Shown: positions 9,033 to 17,463 of the stretch, one piece after another | How the letters are laid out: the number at the start of each line of letters is the position of its first letter | How positions within the stretch are numbered: the first letter of the stretch is position 1 | From: Chryseobacterium candidae | Lineage (GTDB): Bacteria > Bacteroidota > Bacteroidia > Flavobacteriales > Weeksellaceae | Length of the DNA stretch: 64,000 nt | Assembly: GCF_004916905.1 (NCBI RefSeq) | Contig: NZ_SDLV01000018.1 | Coordinates: 62,001-126,000 of the forward strand | Direction: 5' to 3' | Translations under genes and position numbers: made by a program | Notes under the pieces: generated by a model | The model's database searches: none | Seen by the model: only the letters and a program-made list of their open reading frames with translations | What the model was told of the DNA's origin: nothing

Positions 9033-9419
9033 ATGAATTTAATGTACGAAAAACAGATCAAAGTAACAGAAGAACATATTGATCACAATAGCCATGTGAA
9101 TAATGTACAGTATGTACACTGGGTGGAAGAAGTGGCTTCAGAACACTGGGATCTCTTGAAATATAAAACAGAGTATATGAATGATGCCTGGATGCTTCTG
9201 GATCATCATATTCAATACAAAAAACAGGTTTATCTGCATGATATCATTACGGTAAGAACCTATCCAATGGCTCCGGAAGGAGCTAAGCAGCCAAGGAAAG
9301 TAGAATTCTATTGCAATGATGAACTGGTGGTAAATTCAAGCACACTCTGGATTTTGTTTGATCCTGAAACTAAAAAGATCAAACGTTTGGAAAATGACTG
9401 GTTGGAGAAGTTTTTTTGA
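9033..9419 (+). CDS. Acyl-CoA thioesterase, hotdog fold (4HBT/acyl-ACP thioesterase-like)
   Basis: 128 residues, a single hotdog domain. The motif DHNSHVNNVQYVHWVEE (about 17-33) is the active-site helix of 4-hydroxybenzoyl-CoA/acyl-ACP thioesterase-like enzymes. Probably cleaves an acyl-CoA or acyl-ACP thioester in the cytoplasm; the chain length is not predictable. The ATG at 9033 is preferred over the in-frame ATG three codons later because it is closer to the -7 box. Confidence 0.85.
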   Translation: MNLMYEKQIKVTEEHIDHNSHVNNVQYVHWVEEVASEHWDLLKYKTEYMNDAWMLLDHHIQYKKQVYLHDIITVRTYPMAPEGAKQPRKVEFYCNDELVVNSSTLWILFDPETKKIKRLENDWLEKFF

Positions 9420-9451
9420 CTATTTGCATCAAATTAAAAAACTAAATACAT

Positions 9452-10617
9452 ATGAAGCTCTTATATTCACTGACATTGCTCTTCTTAAGCATGGCAGGTT
9501 ATGGCCAGGAAAACCCTTACTGGTTTACAGATGATATTAAAAAAAGGTGGCAGACTCCACCCAAAGTCAATCCTGGAGAAGCCAGATGGGTGCAACATTT
9601 TACTCGATAAGCGGACAATATAACCCTGCATTGAAAAGTTGGGATATGACTTTTGGAAGAGTGAAAAAGCTGAGCACTGCAGATAGTTTAAGATTTACAA
9701 AACTAATCCCTGTCAACGCAAAAGATTATATCTTGAAAAGATCCTTTAGTGAACAGATTATCATCATTAATGAAGCCCATCACAATGCCAGTCACCGAAC
9801 TTTCGCATCTTCCTTGCTTCAGGGGTTATATGATAACGGATACAGATATTTGGGACTTGAAACATTAGCGAGTGACTCTGTAAACACCACGAAATTTGCT
9901 GCTCTTAACAGTGGATATTATTCCAAAGAACCAGAATTCGGAAACTTTATTTACAATGCCTTGAAAATTGGGTTCAAGCTTTTCCCATATGAAGCAGAAG
10001 GAAATAATAAACAAAGAGAAATAGGGGAGGCAAACAATATCTTCGATTTTATGCAGAAAAATAAAGATGGCAAATATTTCATCTACTGCGGTTACCAGCA
10101 TGCGTATGAAGGTGTTCATAAATCCTGGGAAAAAACAATGGCGGGAAGACTTTCAGACCTTACTGGGATAAATCCTTTTACCATTGATCAGACTCAGTTT
10201 TCAGAAAAAAGTAACCCGAAGTATAACGAACCACTTTTAAGATTGGTAAATAATACTATCCCTGTTGTTTTAAAAGATGAAAATCAGGCAATCTATAACG
10301 GAGAAGATAAAGAACTGTATACCGATATTAAAATCATTCATCCCATTACAAAATACATCAAAGGCAGACCAGATTGGATGCTGACGAAAAATAGAAAGTG
10401 GTATAAGATTCCGGTTTGTGAAGTTTCAGAATATCCGGTATTGATTTTTGCCTATAGAAAAGGGGAGTATGAACAGAAAGGAATTCCTGCCGATATCATT
10501 GAACTCAAAACATCTAAAGACAATCGTTATTTAATTCTGGACAAAGGAGAATATGAGATTGTCATTAAAAATAAAGAATATAAAGTCATTAACAGATTTG
10601 AAAAAACGATCAGATAA
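9452..10617 (+). pseudogene. Secreted Tiki/ChaN-EreA-like protein, split by a frameshift at an A7 tract
   Basis: The ATG at 9452 opens a typical signal peptide (MKLLYSLTLLFLSMAGYGQ) whose frame stops at about 9610. The rest of the protein, readable from a GTG at 9547, continues in the -1 frame to 10617. The two frames meet at seven A's (9539-9545). One extra A, or a -1 ribosomal slip on A AAA AAA, joins them into a protein of about 388 residues. The mature part contains INEAHHNASHR and YLGLETL, then YCGYQHAYEG, recalling the histidine/acid metal sites of the Tiki/ChaN/erythromycin-esterase superfamily; this assignment is tentative. It may be a sequencing error, a true null mutation, phase variation or programmed slippage. 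The small ORF at 10627 follows closely. Confidence 0.6.
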
Positions 10618-10626
10618 AGAGAGGTG

Positions 10627-11013
10627 ATGAAAAACAAATTAAGAAAGATAGTCATCGATAATAATGAATATTTGTATTCGGTTACGGATCAATTGAACGC
10701 TGAAACTGAAATTAATACTCTAACATTGAAAGTTTTTCTAAGAGAGCATAAACAGACTCCTTTGATCGTTGAGTTTGTAACATTTGATCATTATATTATG
10801 GGTCAGCCTTTAAAATCCGGTATTAAGTTGAGAAATAAATTAACAAACTCAGAAGATACCGTTAATCTTAATGAGCCAAAGTACATTAAACAGTTTATTT
10901 TGCTTGGATTAAAAAATGGGTGGTCAGGTGTTAATTCAATAGCAGTTCAAGATGGATTGGATTATTTGTATCAATTAGGTTTTGAAGTAGACCAATTAAT
11001 TTTCAAGAAGTAA
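10627..11013 (+). CDS. Hypothetical protein (128 aa)
   Basis: I do not recognise this family. It is a soluble, charged protein with no signal peptide: an N-terminal beta-rich part (IVIDNNEYLYSV...), then EPKYIKQFILLGLKNGWSG and a C-terminal GLDYLYQLGFEVDQL. The ATG at 10627 is chosen over the adjacent GTG at 10624; AGAGAGG just upstream could serve as a rare Shine-Dalgarno. It begins 9 bases after the frameshifted gene and may share its transcript. Confidence 0.7.
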   Translation: MKNKLRKIVIDNNEYLYSVTDQLNAETEINTLTLKVFLREHKQTPLIVEFVTFDHYIMGQPLKSGIKLRNKLTNSEDTVNLNEPKYIKQFILLGLKNGWSGVNSIAVQDGLDYLYQLGFEVDQLIFKK

Positions 11014-11101
11014 TAGATATCAATTTTGAAAACCTGCTAAAAAAAAAAATTTAAAATCGCTGTAATAGAAACAGTCTTTTCTCTATTAAGCGGTTTTGTC
11101 A

Positions 11102-11109
11102 TATCTTTG
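11102..11109 (+). promoter_or_regulatory. -7 box of queD (apparently leaderless)
   Basis: TATCTTTG matches TAnnTTTG and ends 4 bases before the ATG at 11114. This argues against the in-frame TTG at 11096 as start, because it would lie upstream of the transcript. Confidence 0.6.
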
Positions 11110-11113
11110 TAAT

Positions 11114-11560
11114 ATGATACGTATTACAAAAATTTTTACATTCGAAACGGCTCACGTGCTTTACAACTACGATGGGAAGTGTAAAAATATGCATGGACAC
11201 TCCTATAAGCTGTTTGTAACAGTGAAAGGGAGACCGATTAATGATATTGAAAATCCTAAAAATGGAATGGTGGTAGATTTCGGAGATATCAAAAGTATCG
11301 TAAAATCTGAGATCGTGGACGTATGGGATCATGCGGTCCTTGTCAATGCGCTGTCTCCTCATAAAGAACTGGGAGATGACCTTGAGCAGAAAGGACATAA
11401 AGTAATCTATTGCAGCTTCCAGCCAACCTGTGAAAACATGTTGTATGCCATTGCTGCTAAAATCAAATCAAGACTTCCCGAAGGAATTTCTTTAGCCTAT
11501 CTTAAACTTCATGAGACAGAAAACTCTTATGGAGAATGGTTTGCAGAAGATAATCAATAA
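11114..11560 (+). CDS. queD: 6-carboxy-5,6,7,8-tetrahydropterin synthase (QueD/PTPS family)
   Basis: 148 residues. Zinc-binding histidines are in FETAHVL and MHGHSY, the catalytic Cys in DGKCKNMHGH, and the later family motifs are DFGDIKSIV, WDHAVL, TCENM and LHETENSYGEW. QueD makes the carboxy-tetrahydropterin precursor of queuosine from dihydroneopterin triphosphate. No other queuosine gene is adjacent. A 6-pyruvoyl-tetrahydropterin synthase activity cannot be excluded from sequence. The ATG at 11114 is chosen because of the promoter position. Confidence 0.92.
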   Translation: MIRITKIFTFETAHVLYNYDGKCKNMHGHSYKLFVTVKGRPINDIENPKNGMVVDFGDIKSIVKSEIVDVWDHAVLVNALSPHKELGDDLEQKGHKVIYCSFQPTCENMLYAIAAKIKSRLPEGISLAYLKLHETENSYGEWFAEDNQ

Positions 11561-11580
11561 TTTTTCACAAAACTCAGAAG

Positions 11581-12351
11581 GTGTTAAAAACAACAATTAA
11601 TTTAGAACCTGGAAAAAAAGTATATTTCGCTTCGGATCAGCATTTTGGTGCTCCTACACCCATGGAAAGCAAGGTACGGGAGGATAGATTTATACGCTGG
11701 ATGGATGAGATCAAAGAAGATGCTCAGGTTTTGTTTTTAATGGGTGACCTTTTTGACTTCTGGCATGAATGGAAGCATGTTATTCCCAAAGGATATGTCC
11801 GGGTACTTGGAAAAATTGCAGAACTCAAAGACAGAGGAATTCATATTTATTTCTTTGTCGGAAATCATGATCTCTGGATGAAAGATTATCTGGAAGAAGA
11901 GATTGGCTGTACCGTATTCTATCAGAAACAATATTTTGAAATGGGAGGGAAGCAGTTTCTGCTGGCTCACGGAGATGGCTTGGGACCCGGAGACAAAGGA
12001 TATAAAAGAATGAAAAAACTATTCACAAATCCTTTGGCACAATGGTTCTTCAAATGGCTTCATCCCGATATTGCAATGAAAGTAGCGTTGTATCTTTCCC
12101 AAAAAAATAAAATGATCTCAGGAGAAGAAGACAAAGCTTTTCTGGGAGAAGATAAAGAGTTTCTCATCATTTATTCCAAAGAAAAACTGAAAACTCAGAA
12201 GATTGATTACTTTATCTATGGACACAGACACCTGCCAATGGTACTGGATCTGGACCATAATGCAAAATATATCAACCTTGGAGACTGGATTTCCTATTTC
12301 ACGTACGGGGTTTTTGAAAAAGATTTTGAACTGAAAACTTTTCAAAAATAA
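11581..12351 (+). CDS. lpxH: UDP-2,3-diacylglucosamine diphosphatase (LpxH-like metallophosphoesterase)
   Basis: 256 residues. All metallophosphoesterase motifs are present in order: SDQHFG, GDLFDFWHEW, GNHDLW, LAHGDGLGPGD and YGHRH. The WHEW and HGDGLGPGDKGYKRMKK segments are typical of LpxH, which removes UMP from UDP-diacylglucosamine to give lipid X at the inner membrane in lipid A synthesis. The likely start is GTG at 11581, since no in-frame ATG lies nearby. It follows queD by 20 bases, probably as the same transcript. Confidence 0.9.
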   Translation: MLKTTINLEPGKKVYFASDQHFGAPTPMESKVREDRFIRWMDEIKEDAQVLFLMGDLFDFWHEWKHVIPKGYVRVLGKIAELKDRGIHIYFFVGNHDLWMKDYLEEEIGCTVFYQKQYFEMGGKQFLLAHGDGLGPGDKGYKRMKKLFTNPLAQWFFKWLHPDIAMKVALYLSQKNKMISGEEDKAFLGEDKEFLIIYSKEKLKTQKIDYFIYGHRHLPMVLDLDHNAKYINLGDWISYFTYGVFEKDFELKTFQK

Positions 12352-12545
12352 AGCAAAAAAAATTACCCCTAAAAGAGGTAACTTTCGAACGGGTGGAAAA
12401 ACCCACTCTTGTTTTTAATCCATATTCCAAGTAACACATTGCAATAAGTCTACCAAAATAGGTTTAATGCATTAAAAAATTATTTAAAAACAATATTTTA
12501 TCTCTGTAATTGCCTTGTAGTAAGGGATTAAGAAACTCAAAAATT
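12352..12545. other. 194-bp gap with small hairpins upstream of the LuxE-like gene
   Basis: Contains an imperfect TTACCCCT/AGAGGTAA hairpin and then GTGG/CCAC around AAAAAC (12364-12406), followed by T-rich sequence. This could be the lpxH terminator or a structured leader of the next gene. No recognised riboswitch class fits. Confidence 0.35.
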
Positions 12546-13535
12546 ATGGAATTGAAAAATATATTCAACATAGAGAATGAACAGGATTTTCTGAATGCCT
12601 CATTGAAAACATTTCGTTATCAATATGGAAATGTTGAAATATATAGGAAATTTGTTGATTTTCTGAAGGTTAATCCCGATGAGGTCGATAGTCTGGTGAA
12701 AATCCCGTTTCTTCCTATTGAAATGTTTAAAAACCATCAGATTCTGGATAAAAATATTGATACGGATCTTTTTTTTCAAAGTTCAGGAACAACCCAAATG
12801 AACCTTTCAAAACATTTCATCGCAGATACTGAGCTTTATGAGGAGAGTATTTACAAAAGCTTTGATCAGTTTATCGGAAAACCGGAAGATTTTATTTTTC
12901 TGGGGCTGCTTCCAAGTTATCTGGAGAGACAGAATTCATCACTGATCTATATGGTAGATTATCTGATGAAAAAATCCGGGAAACCGGAAAACGGATATTT
13001 TCTTTATAACCATGCCGAACTCTTTGAACTCCTGAACACATTGAAGGATAAAAAAGTGATTCTTTTCGGAGTTTCCTTTGCTCTTCTGGACTTTTTGGAT
13101 TATTGCCATGAACAAAGCGAAGAATCCATGAACTTCCCCGAAAATTTAGTGGTAATTGAAACCGGCGGTATGAAAGGGCGAAAGGAAGAAATGACAAAGG
13201 ATGAATTGCTGAAAATATTACAGGAAGGTCTTAAAACAGAGAAAATCTATTCCGAATACTCTATGACAGAGTTGCTTTCACAGGCTTATTCCCTTGGAAA
13301 TAATGAATATGAGTGTCCAAACTGGATGAGAATTATGGTTCGCAACGCAGAAGATCCTTTAGCTTATGAAAAAGAAGGCCGAACAGGAGCTATTAATATT
13401 ATTGATCTTGCCAACACCCATTCCTGCTCATTTATTGCAACACAGGATTTGGGAAAAATAATAGGAGATAAATTTCAGGTCTTAGGAAGAATAGATCATT
13501 CCGATATCAGAGGATGCAGTCTGCTGGTAAGCTAA
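12546..13535 (+). CDS. LuxE-like acyl-protein synthetase / PaaK-like adenylating enzyme
   Basis: 329 residues from the ATG at 12546; an in-frame start at 12510 is less likely. Adenylation motifs are visible: SSGTTQMN (phosphate-binding loop, about residue 81), ETGGMKGR, IYSEYSMTEL and ATQDLGK, then GRIDHSDIRGCS near the C terminus. This is the short ANL form called the acyl-protein synthetase LuxE domain, which activates an acid as acyl-AMP and passes it to a thiol. In Bacteroidota such genes often sit in polysaccharide or lipid clusters; here it is solitary and its substrate is unknown. Confidence 0.82.
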   Translation: MELKNIFNIENEQDFLNASLKTFRYQYGNVEIYRKFVDFLKVNPDEVDSLVKIPFLPIEMFKNHQILDKNIDTDLFFQSSGTTQMNLSKHFIADTELYEESIYKSFDQFIGKPEDFIFLGLLPSYLERQNSSLIYMVDYLMKKSGKPENGYFLYNHAELFELLNTLKDKKVILFGVSFALLDFLDYCHEQSEESMNFPENLVVIETGGMKGRKEEMTKDELLKILQEGLKTEKIYSEYSMTELLSQAYSLGNNEYECPNWMRIMVRNAEDPLAYEKEGRTGAINIIDLANTHSCSFIATQDLGKIIGDKFQVLGRIDHSDIRGCSLLVS

Positions 13536-13551
13536 AAGTTAAATATAAAAG

Positions 13552-13765
13552 CAATTGTGAATCGTCAATTTGCTTCGCTTGTCAATTTTTGTATGATCAT
13601 AATAAATAAAAATACCTTGCGGCTTTTGCTGAGTGAAACAACTCTGCGAACATTTTAAACAGTAGGTAAATAAAAAAACTTTGTGAACTTAGCGTTTACA
13701 ATATTGACTTTTAGGAGAGCGCATCATCATTAATACTTTTTACATTGTACATTTTACAATTATAT
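13552..13765. repeat. Dispersed intergenic element, copy B
   Basis: Non-coding gap sharing TTGCTGAGTG (13626-13635), AAAACTTTGTGAACT (about 13675-13689) and GCGTTTA with copy A at 3271-3546. The left part AATTGTGAATCGTCAATT is approximately inverted at the right edge (TTTTACAATTAT). Confidence 0.55.
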
Positions 13766-13767
13766 CA

Positions 13768-14313
13768 ATGATCAAAATAGAAGAACTCATACACGCCTAC
13801 ATTCATTCCCATTGCGATTTTGAAAAAGAAATCGTACTGACGAATTATTTTCAGGCAGATTGGGAAGCAGATATCTTAATCATCAATTCAGAAGGTGAAA
13901 GTCACGAAATTGAAATTAAGCTTTCAAAAAGTGATTTCAAAAATGATTTCAAAAAATCATACCTGAATAAAGATACCGGAGAAAAATTTCTGAAACATGA
14001 TAAAATTTCCTGTGGCGATTATGTATGCAATTCCTTTAGCTTTTTGCTTCCAATGGGAATGGTAGATGCAGCCCTTATCCCTGAACACTGCGGAATCATA
14101 GAGTTCTATCATAATGTGGATACCTGGGAAGCTGAATTTTATCTGATTCGCCAGCCTAGAAATCTTCATAAGGATTCTTACTGGAAACTGAATGACAAGG
14201 ATCTTTTTATCAGAAAAATGGCTTTGAACCTTCTTCAGCGTAAAATGGAAATCAAAGGAAAGCATGAAGAGCTGATCTTTAAAAATCCTTTTGAAATCAA
14301 AAAAATAAAATAA
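13768..14313 (+). CDS. Putative PD-(D/E)XK nuclease-fold protein (MmcB-like)
   Basis: 181 residues. The stretch WEADILII...SHEIEIKLSKSDFKNDF (about 31-58) has the D...ExK arrangement of the PD-(D/E)XK nuclease core and resembles MmcB-type DNA repair proteins (ADVV...VEIKSS..DF). The remainder (SCGDYVCNSFSFLLP, IPEHCGIIEFYHN) is well ordered with two Cys and one His that could bind metal. There are no membrane segments. Nuclease activity is inferred only. It converges on aqpZ with a shared terminator. Confidence 0.6.
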   Translation: MIKIEELIHAYIHSHCDFEKEIVLTNYFQADWEADILIINSEGESHEIEIKLSKSDFKNDFKKSYLNKDTGEKFLKHDKISCGDYVCNSFSFLLPMGMVDAALIPEHCGIIEFYHNVDTWEAEFYLIRQPRNLHKDSYWKLNDKDLFIRKMALNLLQRKMEIKGKHEELIFKNPFEIKKIK

Positions 14314-14339
14314 AAAATCCTGCCGCCTGACAGGATTTT
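14314..14339. terminator. Bidirectional terminator between the nuclease-like gene and aqpZ
   Basis: AAAATCCTG (14314-14322) pairs with CAGGATTTT (14331-14339). It is flanked by an A-rich run on one side and T's on the other, suiting both convergent genes. Confidence 0.85.
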
Positions 14340-14361
14340 ATCATTGAATGTTATTTTAAAA

Positions 14362-15081
14362 TTAATCTGCAATTTCAGCAGTATCTCTCTGAAGTAAGAA
14401 CTTGTAGATTAAACCTCCTACAATTCCTCCCAAAATAGGAGCTACCCAGAACAGCCAAAGCTGTGACATTGCAGTTCCTCCCACAAAGACTGCCTGAGAA
14501 AGTGATCTGGCAGGGTTTACAGAAGTATTCGTAATCGGGATAGAGATCAGGTGGATCAAAGTAAGAGCAAGACCAATAGCAAGACCTGCAAATTTACCAT
14601 TCGCCCACTTATCCGTAGCTCCCATGATTACAATAAGGAAAAATGCGGTTAATAAAAACTCAGCAAGAAATGCTGCTCCCATACTGAAAGCTTTTCCGTT
14701 ATAAACGGCTTCACCGTAGAAGTTGGTGGCGAAATCTCCGGGTTTTGAGAATTCTACCGCTCCGGCTCCGTTAAGAATCGTGTACAGGCATCCTGCTGCT
14801 ACAATTGCGCCCAGACATTGTGCTACAATGTAAGGAATAAGGTCTTTTGCAGAAAATCTTCCTCCTGCTAAAAGTCCAAACGAAACCGCCGGATTAAAAT
14901 GCCCTCCTGAGATATGTCCTACAGCGTAAGCCATAGTAAGAACAGTAAGACCGAAGGCTAAAGCAACTCCTAAAAGTCCGATGCCAATATCTGGAACACC
15001 GGCTGCGAAAACAGCGCTTCCACATCCTCCGAAAACAAGCCAAAATGTGCCGAAAAATTCAGCGAAAAGTTTTTTTATCAT
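14362..15081 (-). CDS. aqpZ: Aquaporin Z (MIP family water channel)
   Basis: 239 residues with six membrane helices and two NPA boxes (GGHFNPAVS around residue 63, [10 protein letters not shown] around 187). The aromatic/arginine filter positions look like AqpZ (Phe in the second helix, His in LIHLISIP, Thr before the second NPA, Arg after it), predicting water selectivity and not glycerol transport. Inner-membrane protein. A TACATTTG -7 box lies 24 bases upstream of the start. Confidence 0.95.
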   Translation of the reverse strand: MIKKLFAEFFGTFWLVFGGCGSAVFAAGVPDIGIGLLGVALAFGLTVLTMAYAVGHISGGHFNPAVSFGLLAGGRFSAKDLIPYIVAQCLGAIVAAGCLYTILNGAGAVEFSKPGDFATNFYGEAVYNGKAFSMGAAFLAEFLLTAFFLIVIMGATDKWANGKFAGLAIGLALTLIHLISIPITNTSVNPARSLSQAVFVGGTAMSQLWLFWVAPILGGIVGGLIYKFLLQRDTAEIAD

Positions 15082-15104
15082 GTTGTTTATTGTTTAAAGT
15101 ATCT

Positions 15105-15112
15105 CAAATGTA
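15105..15112 (-). promoter_or_regulatory. -7 box of aqpZ
   Basis: TACATTTG on the minus strand, 23 bases upstream of the ATG. Confidence 0.5.
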
Positions 15113-15296
15113 AAATTTAAATCTTAAAGTAAAAAGATAAATCTTAAAAATATTTCAAAAAAGAGAGAACAAAAATTGTAAAATCTGCAATTTGGTGTAA
15201 AGTTTGTTTGGGATTTATTGAGAGAGTATAATAGTCAGTTTTGAAAGATATAACATAAATGTTTTATCTTTCATTTGTAATTTAAAAGGATGGTGA

Positions 15297-15917
15297 ATGA
15301 GAAAGTTTTTTTGCGTGGTCTTTGTACCTTTTATTTATAGTTTACATTATTCGCAGGCAGCTAAAAAAGATTTTCCCTGTTATGATCTTGCCACTGTACT
15401 GAAGGTTGAACCAACGCCGCTTTATAAATCTCATCTTGATGCCTCAAAAAGTTTTGGGGTACAGCTGCTGAAAGATTCCAGGACCGTACAGAAATACATC
15501 AATAGCGGTAAATTCCACAAAGTAAAAAAATCCGGGAAGGGATATCATGTTCAAAGGCTTGATTACAGCAGGGCTTATATGGTATCAAAGGCAAAAACCA
15601 CGCTGGAGAAAATAGCATCTAAGTTCAGCAAGGATACAAAAGGCGGTACATTTACTGTTTCATCCATTACAAGAACGCTTGAAGATCAGTGCAGGCTAAG
15701 AAGAGTGAATTCTAATGCCTCATTAGGGATTAGTTCTCATAATTATGGGAATTCTTTTGATATTTCTTATGTGAGATTTAACAATGTTCTAAAATACAAT
15801 CCGAAAATGGAAATAGCTCTGGAGAAAGTTTTAAAGCATTATGAGAAGATTGGTAGAATATATTATATCAAAGAGAAGCAACAGAGCTGTTATCATATTA
15901 CTGTGAAAAATTATTAA
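15297..15917 (+). CDS. DUF5715-like secreted protein (peptidase M15-like)
   Basis: 206 residues with a short N-terminal hydrophobic signal (MRKFFCVVFVPFIYSLHYSQA). The C-terminal half has ITRTLEDQCRLRR..., then SSHNYGNSFDISY (around 150) and a final CYHITVKNY. This SxHxxGxxxD plus distal His pattern is that of DD-carboxypeptidase-like M15 enzymes and of DUF5715, suggesting a zinc-dependent peptidoglycan hydrolase in the periplasm. Activity is inferred. Confidence 0.7.
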   Translation: MRKFFCVVFVPFIYSLHYSQAAKKDFPCYDLATVLKVEPTPLYKSHLDASKSFGVQLLKDSRTVQKYINSGKFHKVKKSGKGYHVQRLDYSRAYMVSKAKTTLEKIASKFSKDTKGGTFTVSSITRTLEDQCRLRRVNSNASLGISSHNYGNSFDISYVRFNNVLKYNPKMEIALEKVLKHYEKIGRIYYIKEKQQSCYHITVKNY

Positions 15918-15979
15918 TTAAAATCTTCTTGCGTAGCATGTTTAGTTTGTATATTTTTATACGACTAAAAACTATACTT

Positions 15980-16759
15980 ATGTCAACATTAAACATTGTA
16001 GACTATATGCTGCCTGGAGAAGAATGTAGAGCAGCATCAAACCAGTGGAAAGCGTCCCTTTCTGACTTTTCCAAAATTCAAAAACTTATCCCTACTAACT
16101 ATGTTTTTAATATTTCCAGAGAACACCTTGAGTGGATGAAAGGGTTCAGGGAGTATAAAGACTTTTGTGCTGCAGTAGGAGTTTACAGAGACAGATTGAT
16201 TCTTATTTTTTATCCTATCGATAACGAGGGAGTAAAAATAGATGCAAAAGAATATCCATACAGCTTCCTTACCCAGCTGGAAAAAGATATTAGACTCCAG
16301 GAGATCCAGGAATACACTCTTATTAAAAATGCTGTTCTGTCTAAAGATCTTGAAAGCATGGAAAAGAATGCCAATATGGGATTACCGGTTTCCAATACAC
16401 CAATTCTTGAGCAGGACAAAGCTGTAGATGCTATTGAACGCTGGAGAAATCAAGGTATGGATTGGTTTTACAAAGAGAGCAGAGAAAATCAGGGAAGTGG
16501 AATCTTCAGAAAATTCTATGTTCCTACTGCAGACCTTTGCCTTTCTGATGATGGTTTGGCAGGTATTACCTGTTCTTTTGGTATCAGATACAATGATATT
16601 TATGGGAAAATGCTGGTAACTCTTATTTTTATCTCTTTCCGTGAAAACCTTAGGAATGCAGAACTTGGAGCCGAAGCTATTTCAAATACATACGATTGGG
16701 CAAAACCATGTCCTCCTATCTGCCGTATACCGGATGAAGGTGTAGGATGCGAATTTTAA
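15980..16759 (+). CDS. Hypothetical protein (259 aa), first gene before a membrane protein/two-component set
   Basis: Not recognised. A soluble protein without signal peptide; MSTLNIVDYMLPGEECRAASNQW at the start, many aromatic residues, and a C-terminal segment with three Cys (CPPICRIPDEGVGCEF) that could bind a metal. The ATG at 15980 fits best; in-frame ATG 15938 and TTG 15929 would add a hydrophobic stretch of doubtful origin. The gap to the next gene is 15 bases, so it is likely cotranscribed with 16775-18826. Confidence 0.6.
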   Translation: MSTLNIVDYMLPGEECRAASNQWKASLSDFSKIQKLIPTNYVFNISREHLEWMKGFREYKDFCAAVGVYRDRLILIFYPIDNEGVKIDAKEYPYSFLTQLEKDIRLQEIQEYTLIKNAVLSKDLESMEKNANMGLPVSNTPILEQDKAVDAIERWRNQGMDWFYKESRENQGSGIFRKFYVPTADLCLSDDGLAGITCSFGIRYNDIYGKMLVTLIFISFRENLRNAELGAEAISNTYDWAKPCPPICRIPDEGVGCEF

Positions 16760-16774
16760 ATGATACACTGAGGA

Positions 16775-17398
16775 ATGGCTGAACTTTATAAGGCAATTTT
16801 ATTCCTGAACTATGCACTGCTCCTATCTGTTATACTGCTGGGAGCAGCAAAATACCGCATATTAAATCATAAAGAAAAGCAGTATTTTCATTGTATTGCT
16901 TTTCTTTTTTTTATTGAACTGCTGAATCTGGCTCTGCCTTATATCTTCAGATTGAATGACACATCATTCCTATATCCTTTATACATTGCAGGAGAGTTTT
17001 TTTTACTGACCGGCTTATTTATCAGGAAACTGGACTGGTCAAGATACGTTCTGTTAACTGTAGGTGTATTGGCTGCGGGCTTTATGATCTCGAAATACGG
17101 ATTTGACTATCCTGCAAATGCTGATATTGCGAAAGTGGTTTCCAATATTATAATTATTTGCCTTTCCGGATTTACCCTGATTCTCGAGATTAAGAATACC
17201 TCTGCTCAGAACCGTTTTCTTGTTGTAGATGCCAGTATTTTTTTCTATTACTCAGTTTCAGTATTTATTTTTATTATTCAGCATCAGATTGCCAATCTGT
17301 CGGAAAACGATTACTATACCATTCTCAGTGCCAATAATATTCTATCGAGTATTTTGTACTGTTCATTTTTATACACATTTTTCAGATTAAAGAAGTAA
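16775..17398 (+). CDS. Integral membrane protein, likely sensor partner of the histidine kinase
   Basis: 207 residues with about six hydrophobic helices spread over the whole length and short polar loops (LNHKEKQYFH, RKLDWSRY, SAQNRF). No catalytic motif. It ends at 17398, immediately before the kinase reading frame, which begins with its own hydrophobic helix. By position it is probably the signal-input or accessory membrane protein of the two-component system; that role is inferred. Confidence 0.7.
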   Translation: MAELYKAILFLNYALLLSVILLGAAKYRILNHKEKQYFHCIAFLFFIELLNLALPYIFRLNDTSFLYPLYIAGEFFLLTGLFIRKLDWSRYVLLTVGVLAAGFMISKYGFDYPANADIAKVVSNIIIICLSGFTLILEIKNTSAQNRFLVVDASIFFYYSVSVFIFIIQHQIANLSENDYYTILSANNILSSILYCSFLYTFFRLKK

Positions 17399-17463
17399 CT
17401 TTAAATATCAATCTGCTGATCCTTATAATTGTTACCATAGCAATTATAGTATCCTTTATTCTG

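Noticed and set aside
12510..12545. Upstream start for the LuxE-like gene
   Set aside because: The extension adds 12 residues of no obvious homology and a good ATG follows at 12546.
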